From NCBI GenBank assembly GCA_947631905.1, contig CANRND010000016.1, positions 1-50,971 of the forward strand: a DNA stretch of 50,971 nt, given 5' to 3'. Position 1 is the first letter of the stretch. The number at the start of each line of letters is the position of its first letter. Shown here piece after piece: positions 8,297-14,870 of this stretch. The DNA is from an uncultured Clostridia bacterium. GTDB lineage: Bacteria; Bacillota; Clostridia; Christensenellales; Borkfalkiaceae. The translations under genes and the position numbers were made by a program. A model generated the notes under the pieces. That model was not told the DNA's origin. It did no database searches and was given only the letters and a program-made list of their open reading frames with translations.

Positions 8297-8566
8297 TAAC
8301 CCCTCGTCGCCGCACGCACGCTTTTCACGCTTTTCTTTACGAAAAGCTCCTTTTGCGTGCGGTGGTGCGGCGGTAGTGTCCGCCGCACCCCGCCTCGCTA
8401 CCGGCTCGGCTGTCGCATTACAGCTCACAGCCCACCGGGCTGTTGAGCAGAATTGCAATGCTCCACCTCTTCCCGAAAAATCTTGCTTTGCAATCTTTTT
8501 CGGGAGCCCTAATATTGTTGAGATTTCTCGACTTCGCCTACGGCTCCGCTCGAAATGACAAATTAT
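8297..8566. repeat. Dispersed repeat A, copy 3, with a nested insert
   Basis: Outer parts match copy 2 almost base for base, but about 100 bp (roughly 8362-8475) stand between GCGTGCGGTG and CTTCCCGAAAAATC. The insert begins with its own hairpin GTGCGGCGG / CCGCCGCAC, continues through TGTCGCATTACAGCTC and CCCACCGGGC, and ends AATTGCAATGCTCC. Sequence of the same type occurs at about 17550-17600, so the insert is itself a repeat. Confidence 0.75.
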
Positions 8567-8582
8567 AAATGTCATGGCGATT

Positions 8583-8612
8583 CGCCCTCCCCCAACGAGT
8601 TGGGGGAGGGCG
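8583..8612. repeat. GC-rich hairpin repeat B, copy 2
   Basis: CGCCCTCCCCCAAC, CGA-type loop, GTTGGGGGAGGGCG followed by AGAAATG. It lies in the 978-bp gene-free stretch 7908-8885, which holds only the terminator and repeats; 8640-8735 shows nothing recognisable. Confidence 0.65.
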
Positions 8613-8742
8613 AGAAATGTTGTCGCAAACATATCCGCTCGACTTACATAGCCATTTTATCACAAAGAAAAATAAAAATCTCGGCTTAGGTCAAATAACC
8701 TAATCACGTCATGTTGAGCGGAGGCTCCCCGCCCACTGTTTC

Positions 8743-8845
8743 AAAATGTCATGTCGAGCGTAGTCGAGACATCTCTACTTTATTATTAAAATATTGTGAG
8801 ATTTCTCCACTCCGCTCGCGTTGCTCGCTTCGGTCGAAATGACAA
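8743..8845. repeat. Dispersed repeat A, copy 4 (internally shortened)
   Basis: Has both tips (TGTCATGTCGAGCGTAGTC and TCGGTCGAAATGACA) and both GAGACATCTC / GAGATTTCTC segments, but lacks the two internal hairpins, as if they had been deleted. It therefore defines the ends of the element. Confidence 0.75.
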
Positions 8846-8885
8846 GGAAGCGCGGCGCGGGCAAAATTGCCCGCGCCGCGCTTCC

Positions 8886-9089
8886 TCATCTTTTTTTCAG
8901 CTGTAAAAGTTCATCTGCCCCGATTTCAAAATAAATACAAAGTTTGCGGATCGACTGATAATCGGGCAACCGCCCCGCATTCAGCCAACCGCTTATCGTC
9001 GTTTTCGGGATTCCCGTGTCGCGCGAAAGCTGCGCCTGCGTAATTCCGAACTCCGTCAAAAGGTTTTGCAACAATTCTGAAAATTCCAT
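8886..9089 (-). CDS. Small XRE/Cro-type HTH regulator
   Basis: 67 residues, almost wholly one helix-turn-helix domain: FGITQAQLSRDTGIPKTTISGWLNAGRLPDYQSIRKLCIYFEIGADELLQ is the classic helix 2-3 pattern of Cro/C1 proteins. The start is the ATG at 9089: a TATAAT ends exactly 6 nt upstream and there is no Shine-Dalgarno, suggesting a leaderless mRNA. A palindromic operator covers the -35 region, so it probably represses itself and the divergent membrane-protein gene. The pair is visibly AT-richer than its neighbours and sits beside a repeat cluster, which fits acquisition by transfer. Confidence 0.8.
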   Translation of the reverse strand: MEFSELLQNLLTEFGITQAQLSRDTGIPKTTISGWLNAGRLPDYQSIRKLCIYFEIGADELLQLKKR

Positions 9090-9095
9090 GAGAAA

Positions 9096-9101
9096 ATTAT
9101 A
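9096..9101 (-). promoter_or_regulatory. -10 element of the XRE regulator gene
   Basis: TATAAT on the minus strand, 6 nt before the ATG at 9089. The -35 region is poor and lies inside the operator at 9108-9123. Confidence 0.55.
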
Positions 9102-9107
9102 TAAAAA

Positions 9108-9123
9108 ATACCTAAAAAGGTAT
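9108..9123. promoter_or_regulatory. Operator 1 of the XRE regulator
   Basis: Perfect dyad ATACCTAAAAAGGTAT. Its centre is 21 bp, two helical turns, from the centre of operator 2, so bound dimers would lie on the same face of the DNA. Confidence 0.65.
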
Positions 9124-9152
9124 TGACAGTACCTTATTAGGTATGATATACT
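9123..9152 (+). promoter_or_regulatory. Promoter of the membrane-protein gene at 9182
   Basis: TTGACA (9123-9128), 18-bp spacer and TATACT (9147-9152), followed by GGAGG at 9169-9173 in front of the ATG at 9182. Unlike its divergent partner, this gene has a normal leader. Confidence 0.7.
9129..9144. promoter_or_regulatory. Operator 2 of the XRE regulator
   Basis: TACCTTATTAGGTA, the same TACCT-N4-AGGTA dyad as operator 1, filling the spacer between -35 and -10 of the rightward promoter. Binding there would block RNA polymerase. Confidence 0.65.
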
Positions 9153-9181
9153 ATCGGTAGAAATATTCGGAGGATAAAAAA

Positions 9182-9547
9182 ATGCAAGACAAACAGACAA
9201 AGGCAAAGAAAACGGACTTAAAGAAACAACTCGGCTATTTTTCGGTGTTTAAGAAGCTCCCCATCATCGTAGCGGCGATCTTATTCGGGCTGTTCATCAT
9301 CTGGGGAATTATCGACCCCTGCCTTTTCCATTATGTTAGGGGATACCTTTCTTCTTATCGCTATTATGGCGTAATGATGTTGCCGAACGGATTTTTATGC
9401 TGGTTGATCTGGTTCGTCATCGGAGCAATCGTTTCAGTGTGTACATATTTTTCAATGAAGATTGCTTTTTCCCATAAAATTTTACAGATCTATTATCTGC
9501 AAAAGCTGGCAAACGAAGAGACCCCTATTTTGCAAGATACCCTGTAA
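9182..9547 (+). CDS. Two-helix membrane protein, function unknown
   Basis: 121 residues: a very basic N-terminus (residues 4-18), a first helix at about 28-46, a Tyr-rich loop, a second helix at about 69-90 and an amphipathic tail. No family recognised. It is controlled with the divergent XRE regulator through the shared operator pair, the layout of many small regulated membrane effectors, but no toxin or immunity motif can be named. A perfect palindromic terminator follows. Confidence 0.7.
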   Translation: MQDKQTKAKKTDLKKQLGYFSVFKKLPIIVAAILFGLFIIWGIIDPCLFHYVRGYLSSYRYYGVMMLPNGFLCWLIWFVIGAIVSVCTYFSMKIAFSHKILQIYYLQKLANEETPILQDTL

Positions 9548-9560
9548 AAAACGATAAAGA

Positions 9561-9588
9561 GCGGCGGCGAAAAATTTTTCGCCGCCGC
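9561..9588. terminator. Bidirectional terminator between the 9182 gene and ileS
   Basis: Fully palindromic GCGGCGGCGAAAAA / TTTTTCGCCGCCGC. It is followed by a T-rich stretch on the plus strand (CCTTGTTTT) and on the minus strand (TCTTTATCGTTTTTT), so it can serve both converging genes. Confidence 0.8.
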
Positions 9589-9601
9589 CCTTGTTTTATC
9601 T

Positions 9602-12600
9602 TCAAGAAATTTTTACAATGGTTACCGTCGCTTTGTCGCCGTTGACGTCGAGGTCTTTCGTATAGCCCGCTTCGCCGCTAAAAGGCGCAACTTTGCTTGC
9701 AAGCACGTCGGGGGCAAAGGCGCCGCTTTCAAGCACTTTCAGCGCTCTCCCCTCCGCCTTGTAATACACTTCAATGCGGTCGGTCACCTCGAAACCCGCC
9801 TCTTTCCGCATTGTCTGGATACGGGAGACAAGCTCGCGCTCCGCACCCTCCATTAAAAGCTCCTCGGAGAGCGCCGTATTGAGCGCAACCGTAATTCCGC
9901 CGCCCGCCGCGGAGACATACCCCTCCGCCGACTCGGTGAAGATTTGCAGGTCCTCTTCGAGCAAGGTCACTTCGCCCTCCAAATCGACGGTGTAGCTCCC
10001 CTGTTCGCGCACCGCGGAGACGACTTCGCCCGCGTTGCACTCGCTCAAAAACGCCGAGATGAGCCTGAGTTTTTTGCCGTATTTGGGGCCGAGCGTGCGA
10101 AGCTGCGGCTTTAAGGTGTACTTTACGAGAGATTCCGCGCTCGTAGAGTAGCGCAACGACTTTACGTTCAGTTCATCGAGTACGACCGCTTCCAGCTCCT
10201 TATCGAGGTCGAGCGACTTGTCGCTCGCTACGATCATTTCGGAGAGCGGCTGGCGGTTCTTCACCCCGCCGCTTGCCCGCGCGCTTCTGCCGAGTTCCAC
10301 CACTTTGAGGACTTCTTCCATCCCCTCTTCGAGCGCGGGATCGACCCTGCTTTCATCGCAGACGGGGAAATCGCACAGATGAACCGACTTCGGCGCGGAC
10401 GGATAGAACGCGGGGACGAGGTTTTGATACATCATTTCCGCCATGAAAGGCGTGTAGGGCGCAAGCAATTTGGCAAGCGTTACAAGCACGGTGTAGAGCG
10501 TGGTATACGCCGCCGCCTTGTCCTCCGTCATTTCGGGTCCCCAATAGCGGTCGCGGCCCCTGCGGACATACCAATTCGAAAGTTCGTCCACATAGTCCTG
10601 GATCGCCCGCGCGCTGTCCGTGATGTTATATTCCGCAAGCAGCTTATCGGTGTTTTTGACGAGGGAATTGAGCTTGCTCAGCGCCCACTTGTCCATGAGG
10701 GAGAGCTTGCACTTCTTCAACTCGTATTTGCTCGGATCGTAGTTGTCGATCCCCGCATAGAGGATGAAAAAGGCGTAGGTGTTCCAGAGCGTCCCCTGGA
10801 ACTTGCGCTGGACCTCGGAGACGGCCTCGGGGCCGAACCGCGACGGGATCCACGGCGCGCTGTTGGTGTAGAAATACCACCTGACGGCGTCCGCGCCCTG
10901 TTTGGAGAGGACCGTCCACGGATCGACGACGTTCCCCTTGTGCTTGCTCATTTTAATGCCGTTCTGGTCGTTCACATGCCCCAAAACGACGCACGTTTTG
11001 AACGGCGCGCGCCCGAAGAGAATGGTGGAGATCACGAGCAAAACGTAAAACCAGCCGCGGGTCTGGTCCACCGCTTCGCAGATGAAATCGGCGGGGAACG
11101 TCTCCTCGAACAGGTCTTTGTTCTCAAACGGATAATGGTACTGCGCGAACGGCATGGAACCCGAATCGAACCAACAGTCGATGACCTCGGGGGTGCGGCG
11201 GCAGGTCCCTCCGCATTTGGGGCATTTGCAGGTAAGACCGTCGAGATAGGGACGGTGCAATTCGACGTCCAGCGGCGCGCCCGTCTTTTCGCTCAATTCC
11301 TTGTGCGAACCCATCACTTCGAAATGCCCGCAGTCCTCGCAGACCCAAACGGGGAGAGGCGTTCCCCAATAGCGGTCGCGCGAAAGCCCCCAGTCGATGA
11401 CGTTTTCGAGGAAGTTTCCCATTCTCCCCTCTTTGATGGTCTCGGGGATCCAATTCACGGAGCGGTTGTTTGCGATGAGCTGTTCTTTGACTTTCGTCAC
11501 CTCGATGAACCAGCTCGAACGCGCATAATAAAGCAGAGGCGTGTCGCACCGCCAGCAGTGTGGATAGCTGTGTTCAAACGGGATTTTGCGGAAGAGAAGC
11601 CCTTTCTTTTCCAAAATGTCCATGAGGGGCTTGTCCGCTTTCTTTGCGAACAGTCCGTCCACTTCGGGGCAACGCCCGTCGAAACAGCCGCGTTCATTCA
11701 CCAGCTGTACCACGGGCAGATGATATTTTTTGCCGACCTTGTAGTCGTCCTCACCGAACGCGGGCGCGATGTGGACGACCCCCGTGCCGTCGGTAAGGGT
11801 GACGTAGCCGTCGCACGTGACGTAAAACGCCTTTTCCTTGAACGTGCCGAGGGCATACGGGAAGAGCGGTTCGTACTCGGTGTATTCGTACTCTTTCCCC
11901 TTTCTGCGCTCCACGAGGGTGTACGTTTCAAAGAATTTGGGAACGAGCGCCTCCGCCATGATGTAGTGCGTTCCCTCGCCGTCCGCGATCTCCACGTAGT
12001 CCTCGTCGGGGTTCATGCAGAGGGCGACGTTGGAGGGAAGGGTCCACGGCGTGGTCGTCCACGCCAAAATGAAAGTATTTTCTCTCCCCTTGACCTTGAA
12101 ACGGGCGACAAGGGAGGTCTCCTTTACGTCCTTATAGCCCTGCGCCACTTCGTGGGACGAAAGCGCCGTGCCGCAACGGGGGCAATAGGGTACGATCTTG
12201 TGGCCCTTATAGAGAAGCCCTTTTTTGTGCATCTCCTTGATCGCCCACCAAACGGACTCGATGTAGCTGTCGTGATAGGTGACGTAAGGGTGATCCATAT
12301 CCACCCAATAGCCCACCGCCTCGCTCATCTTTTCCCACTCGCTCTGATATTTCCAAACCGAGGATTTGCACTGTTTGATGAACGGCTCGATGCCGTATTT
12401 TTCGATGTCCTGCTTGCCGTCCATGCCGAGGGACTTTTCCACTTCCAGCTCGACGGGAAGGCCGTGGGTATCCCAGCCCGCCTTGCGGAGGACATGCTCC
12501 CCTTTCATGGTGTGGTAGCGGGGCATGATGTCTTTCATCACGCGGGTGAGAACATGCCCGATGTGCGGTTTGCCGTTCGCGGTAGGCGGACCGTCGAAGA

Positions 12601-12727
12601 ACGAGAACTCGGCTCCCTTTGCGTTCTTTTCGATGGACTTTTCAAAGACGCGGTTCTCTTTCCAGAACTTTGCGATCTCCTGTTCCCGCTCTACGAAATT
12701 GAGCGACGTGTCTACTTTCTGATACAT
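9602..12727 (-). CDS. ileS: Isoleucyl-tRNA synthetase, type 2
   Basis: 1041 residues. Charges tRNA-Ile. Class I signature PTANGKPHIGHVL at residues 48-60 (HIGH at 55-58) and KMSKHKGN near residue 592; the CP1 editing domain and an anticodon-binding domain (SNWYVRRGRDRYWG) lie between and after. Length and the long C-terminal part (EVTLLEEDLQIF) match the type 2, eukaryote-like IleRS rather than the zinc-finger-ended type 1; type 2 enzymes are generally insensitive to mupirocin (family knowledge). The start is the ATG at 12727, with AGGAGT 5 nt upstream; a longer in-frame start at 12751 lacks such a site. Upstream space is too short for a T-box leader. Confidence 0.96.
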   Translation of the reverse strand: MYQKVDTSLNFVEREQEIAKFWKENRVFEKSIEKNAKGAEFSFFDGPPTANGKPHIGHVLTRVMKDIMPRYHTMKGEHVLRKAGWDTHGLPVELEVEKSLGMDGKQDIEKYGIEPFIKQCKSSVWKYQSEWEKMSEAVGYWVDMDHPYVTYHDSYIESVWWAIKEMHKKGLLYKGHKIVPYCPRCGTALSSHEVAQGYKDVKETSLVARFKVKGRENTFILAWTTTPWTLPSNVALCMNPDEDYVEIADGEGTHYIMAEALVPKFFETYTLVERRKGKEYEYTEYEPLFPYALGTFKEKAFYVTCDGYVTLTDGTGVVHIAPAFGEDDYKVGKKYHLPVVQLVNERGCFDGRCPEVDGLFAKKADKPLMDILEKKGLLFRKIPFEHSYPHCWRCDTPLLYYARSSWFIEVTKVKEQLIANNRSVNWIPETIKEGRMGNFLENVIDWGLSRDRYWGTPLPVWVCEDCGHFEVMGSHKELSEKTGAPLDVELHRPYLDGLTCKCPKCGGTCRRTPEVIDCWFDSGSMPFAQYHYPFENKDLFEETFPADFICEAVDQTRGWFYVLLVISTILFGRAPFKTCVVLGHVNDQNGIKMSKHKGNVVDPWTVLSKQGADAVRWYFYTNSAPWIPSRFGPEAVSEVQRKFQGTLWNTYAFFILYAGIDNYDPSKYELKKCKLSLMDKWALSKLNSLVKNTDKLLAEYNITDSARAIQDYVDELSNWYVRRGRDRYWGPEMTEDKAAAYTTLYTVLVTLAKLLAPYTPFMAEMMYQNLVPAFYPSAPKSVHLCDFPVCDESRVDPALEEGMEEVLKVVELGRSARASGGVKNRQPLSEMIVASDKSLDLDKELEAVVLDELNVKSLRYSTSAESLVKYTLKPQLRTLGPKYGKKLRLISAFLSECNAGEVVSAVREQGSYTVDLEGEVTLLEEDLQIFTESAEGYVSAAGGGITVALNTALSEELLMEGAERELVSRIQTMRKEAGFEVTDRIEVYYKAEGRALKVLESGAFAPDVLASKVAPFSGEAGYTKDLDVNGDKATVTIVKIS

Positions 12728-12756
12728 AAAAACTCCTATGAATTTTACCAAATGGG

Positions 12757-12785
12757 AAATTAAGGGTACTGTTCTTAAATGTCAA
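12757..12785 (-). promoter_or_regulatory. Possible ileS promoter
   Basis: TTGACA (12785-12780), 17-bp spacer and TAATTT (12762-12757) on the minus strand. The -35 lies at the border of a dispersed repeat. A TAAAAT at about 12746-12741 is an alternative -10 without a clear -35. Confidence 0.45.
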
Positions 12786-12855
12786 TCTTTTTCGGGAGTC
12801 TTAATATTGTGAGATTTCTCCGCGCGGTCGCTTCGCTCCCTTGGTCGAAATGACA
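12783..12855. repeat. Dispersed repeat A, copy 5 (one-sided fragment)
   Basis: Holds CAATCTTTTTCGGGAG, TAATATTGTGAGATTTCTC and the tip TGGTCGAAATGACA; the left part of the element is missing. Confidence 0.7.
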
Positions 12856-12893
12856 GAAAGGGAATGTGCGGACAGGCAAAATGACAGATGGGT

Positions 12894-13118
12894 TCAGCCG
12901 AATATCCCCTTGCGCGCGCGGATCTCCTTGACCGTAAACCCCGCTTCCGTTACGCAAGCGGAGAGCGCTTCGTCCGCGGTCTCGCTTTCGACAAAGATGA
13001 TCCCCTTTTTGAAATTCGCTTTTGCGCCCGTAACGCCTTCGAGCAACAACAGCTTTTTCTCGGCGCGCTCGGCGCAGCGTTTACAGCACATGCCGTCCAC
13101 TTCGATCACCCGTTTCAT
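12894..13118 (-). CDS. HMA-domain metal-binding protein (CopZ-like)
   Basis: 74 residues, one ferredoxin-like heavy-metal-associated domain. The metal site is GMCCKRC near residues 10-16 (CxxC), followed by the usual helix with Glu/Lys and GVTGAKANFKKGIIFVES. Such proteins bind and hand over Cu(I) or a similar metal. An ATG at 13124 is possible, but the ATG at 13118 is preferred because a TTTACA-17-TAAAAT promoter ends exactly 6 nt before it, as at eight other starts in the window. No copper ATPase is adjacent; the metal ATPase of the window lies 8 kb away. Confidence 0.82.
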   Translation of the reverse strand: MKRVIEVDGMCCKRCAERAEKKLLLLEGVTGAKANFKKGIIFVESETADEALSACVTEAGFTVKEIRARKGIFG

Positions 13119-13124
13119 GCCCAT

Positions 13125-13153
13125 ATTTTACCACTTGTCTTTGCTTTTGTAAA
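13125..13153 (-). promoter_or_regulatory. Promoter for leaderless HMA transcript
   Basis: TTTACA (13153-13148), 17-bp spacer, TAAAAT (13130-13125), then 6 nt to the ATG at 13118. It decides the start of the HMA gene. Confidence 0.65.
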
Positions 13154-13163
13154 GTAATTCGGT

Positions 13164-13192
13164 TTGACATTCTCCGCGTTTTTTCTTATAAT
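13164..13192 (+). promoter_or_regulatory. Consensus promoter for leaderless HAD transcript
   Basis: TTGACA (13164-13169), 17-bp spacer, TATAAT (13187-13192): both hexamers and the spacing match the sigma-A consensus perfectly, and the -10 ends 6 nt before the ATG at 13199. Confidence 0.85.
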
Positions 13193-13198
13193 ATCGGT

Positions 13199-13831
13199 AT
13201 GGAACTGCCGAAACACATCAAAGGGGCGATCTTCGATCTCGACGGCACGCTGCTCGATTCCCTGCACGCGTGGGCGGACGTGGACGTGCGCTTCTTCGCA
13301 AAACGCGGGCTTTCCGTCCCCGCGGACTACTTCGACTCGATCAAGACGATGGACCTCAAAGACGCCGCCGTCTACACCAAAGCAAAATATGCTCTTCCCG
13401 AACCCTGCGAGAAGATCGTGGAGGAATGGCTCTCCATGATCTCGGAGGAGTACGCGCTCCGCATCGGCATGAAAGAGGGCGCGGCGGATTATCTCAGAGC
13501 CCTTTCGGGCAAAGGGATCAAGCTCGGGATCGCCACTTCCTGCTCGCCCGAACTCTTTCTCCCCTGTCTCAGGCGGCACGGCGTGGAGAGCTGTTTCTCC
13601 TCCTACACCGTCACGCGGGAGGCGCGGGGAAAGGAATTTCCCGATGTGTATCTGCTCGCGGCGAAGCGATTGAATATATCCCCCGCGGAGTGCGCCGTGT
13701 TCGAGGACATTCTGCAAGGCGTAATAAGCGCAAAACAGGGCGGCTTTTACACCGTTGCCGTCTGCTCCCCCTCCTCGCCCGAATATGCGGCGATGAAAGA
13801 GACGGCCGATCGGACGATCGAACGCTTTTGA
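13199..13831 (+). CDS. HAD-superfamily phosphatase (beta-phosphoglucomutase-like)
   Basis: 210 residues. Motif I FDLDGTLLDS (nucleophile Asp13, acid/base Asp15), motif II in GIATSCSPEL, motif III Lys in ARGKEFPDVYL, motif IV VFEDILQGVISAK. A helical cap lies between residues 18 and 90, as in phosphoglycolate phosphatase and beta-phosphoglucomutase relatives. The substrate cannot be told. The ATG at 13199 has no Shine-Dalgarno and sits 6 nt after a perfect TATAAT. The EamA transporter gene follows 37 bp later. Confidence 0.88.
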   Translation: MELPKHIKGAIFDLDGTLLDSLHAWADVDVRFFAKRGLSVPADYFDSIKTMDLKDAAVYTKAKYALPEPCEKIVEEWLSMISEEYALRIGMKEGAADYLRALSGKGIKLGIATSCSPELFLPCLRRHGVESCFSSYTVTREARGKEFPDVYLLAAKRLNISPAECAVFEDILQGVISAKQGGFYTVAVCSPSSPEYAAMKETADRTIERF

Positions 13832-13867
13832 AAATCGTAAAACGAAATAATTGCATAAACTGAAACC

Positions 13868-14821
13868 ATGACAAAACCAAACCGCGGCATCGGGATCTTA
13901 TTCATCTTGGGCGCGGCGGCGGGATTTGCGTGCATGAACCTCTTTGTGGGCCTTTCGGGAGATCTTCCCACCATGCAAAAAGTTTTTTTCCGCAACCTGT
14001 TCGCCGCGATCATCGTACTCTTCCCTCTCCTTGCCGATAAACGAAAATTTCACATCCAGAAAGGGGCGCTCCCGTGGCTGACGCTCAGGGCCGCGGCGGG
14101 CTTTTTGGGCGTTATACTCAATTTTTACGCCATCGACCACATCGGCAGTATTGCCGACGCTTCCATTCTCAACAAGCTCTCCCCTTTCTTTGCGATCCTC
14201 TTCTCCGTTTTTCTGCTCAAAGAAAAACCCAAGTGGTGGGAACTCCTGTTTGTTCTTCTCGCGTTCGGCGGGGCGATGTTTGTGGTGCACCCCACGTTCA
14301 ACGCGGAAGTTCTGCCCGCCCTTGCGGGGCTTGCGAGCGGCGCGTGCGCGGGGCTTGCCTACACCGCGGTGCGCATTCTCGGCATAAAGGGAGAGCGCGG
14401 AGATATGACCGTGTTCTTCTTCTCCGCATTCTCCACCCTCGTCTCCCTCCCCTTTTTCATCGCGTTCTATACGCCGATGACCCCCCTCCAATTCCTCTAC
14501 CTCGTTCTGGCGGGGATCTCCGCGGCGGTGGGACAGTTCTTCATCACGGCGGCCTACCGCCACGCTCCCGCAAAGGAGATCGCCTTATTCGACTATGCGC
14601 AGGTGCCGATCGCGGCGGTCCTCGGCTTCTTCTTCCTCTCCGAATTGCCCGACGGGTGGAGCTATGCGGGATATGCGATCATTATCGGCGCGGCCTTTGC
14701 AAAGTGGCTCGTGACCCTTATCTCCGAAAGAAAGGCGCGGCGGGCAGAAGACGCGCAACTCCCCGAACACGCGCAGAACGGCGCAGACGGGGAAGATATT
14801 TTACAAGAACGGAAAAAATGA
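13868..14821 (+). CDS. DMT-family (EamA) transporter
   Basis: 317 residues with ten predicted membrane helices in two repeated EamA halves (about 7-140 and 150-285), for example GIGILFILGAAAGFACMNL and, in the second half, AGLASGACAGLAYTAVRIL. The end of each half carries the hallmark Pro- and Leu-rich helix after ILNKLSPFFAILFSVFLLKE. Family members export or import metabolites; the substrate is unknown. A TAAACT ends 6 nt before the ATG, but no good -35 lies at the right distance, so it may be read from the HAD promoter. The last 30 residues are a hydrophilic tail. Confidence 0.88.
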   Translation: MTKPNRGIGILFILGAAAGFACMNLFVGLSGDLPTMQKVFFRNLFAAIIVLFPLLADKRKFHIQKGALPWLTLRAAAGFLGVILNFYAIDHIGSIADASILNKLSPFFAILFSVFLLKEKPKWWELLFVLLAFGGAMFVVHPTFNAEVLPALAGLASGACAGLAYTAVRILGIKGERGDMTVFFFSAFSTLVSLPFFIAFYTPMTPLQFLYLVLAGISAAVGQFFITAAYRHAPAKEIALFDYAQVPIAAVLGFFFLSELPDGWSYAGYAIIIGAAFAKWLVTLISERKARRAEDAQLPEHAQNGADGEDILQERKK

Positions 14822-14831
14822 GCTTCCGTTC

Positions 14832-14860
14832 TTGCTTTTTCCTGCGGGAAATGATATAAT
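14832..14860 (+). promoter_or_regulatory. Promoter of the flippase-like gene
   Basis: TTGCTT (14832-14837), 17-bp spacer, TATAAT (14855-14860), 10 nt before the ATG at 14871. The GGAG between -10 and ATG would lie upstream of or at the transcript start, so the leader is at most a few nucleotides. Confidence 0.65.
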
Positions 14861-14870
14861 GGAGTACGGC

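Noticed and set aside
7986..8845. CRISPR array
   Set aside because: The repeats are long, few, unevenly spaced and internally palindromic; there are no short regular repeats with unique spacers and no cas genes.
7908..8885. Genes in the repeat-rich gap
   Set aside because: Open frames there run through hairpin repeats in several copies and share the repeat sequence; none has a ribosome site or family similarity.
10379..12763. 794-codon open frame on the plus strand opposite ileS
   Set aside because: Pure antisense of a clear IleRS gene; composition rich in Arg, Val and His as expected for the shadow of a GC-rich gene, and no family similarity.
12728..12785. T-box leader before ileS
   Set aside because: Fewer than 60 nt lie between the ATG and a repeat, so there is no space for a T-box.
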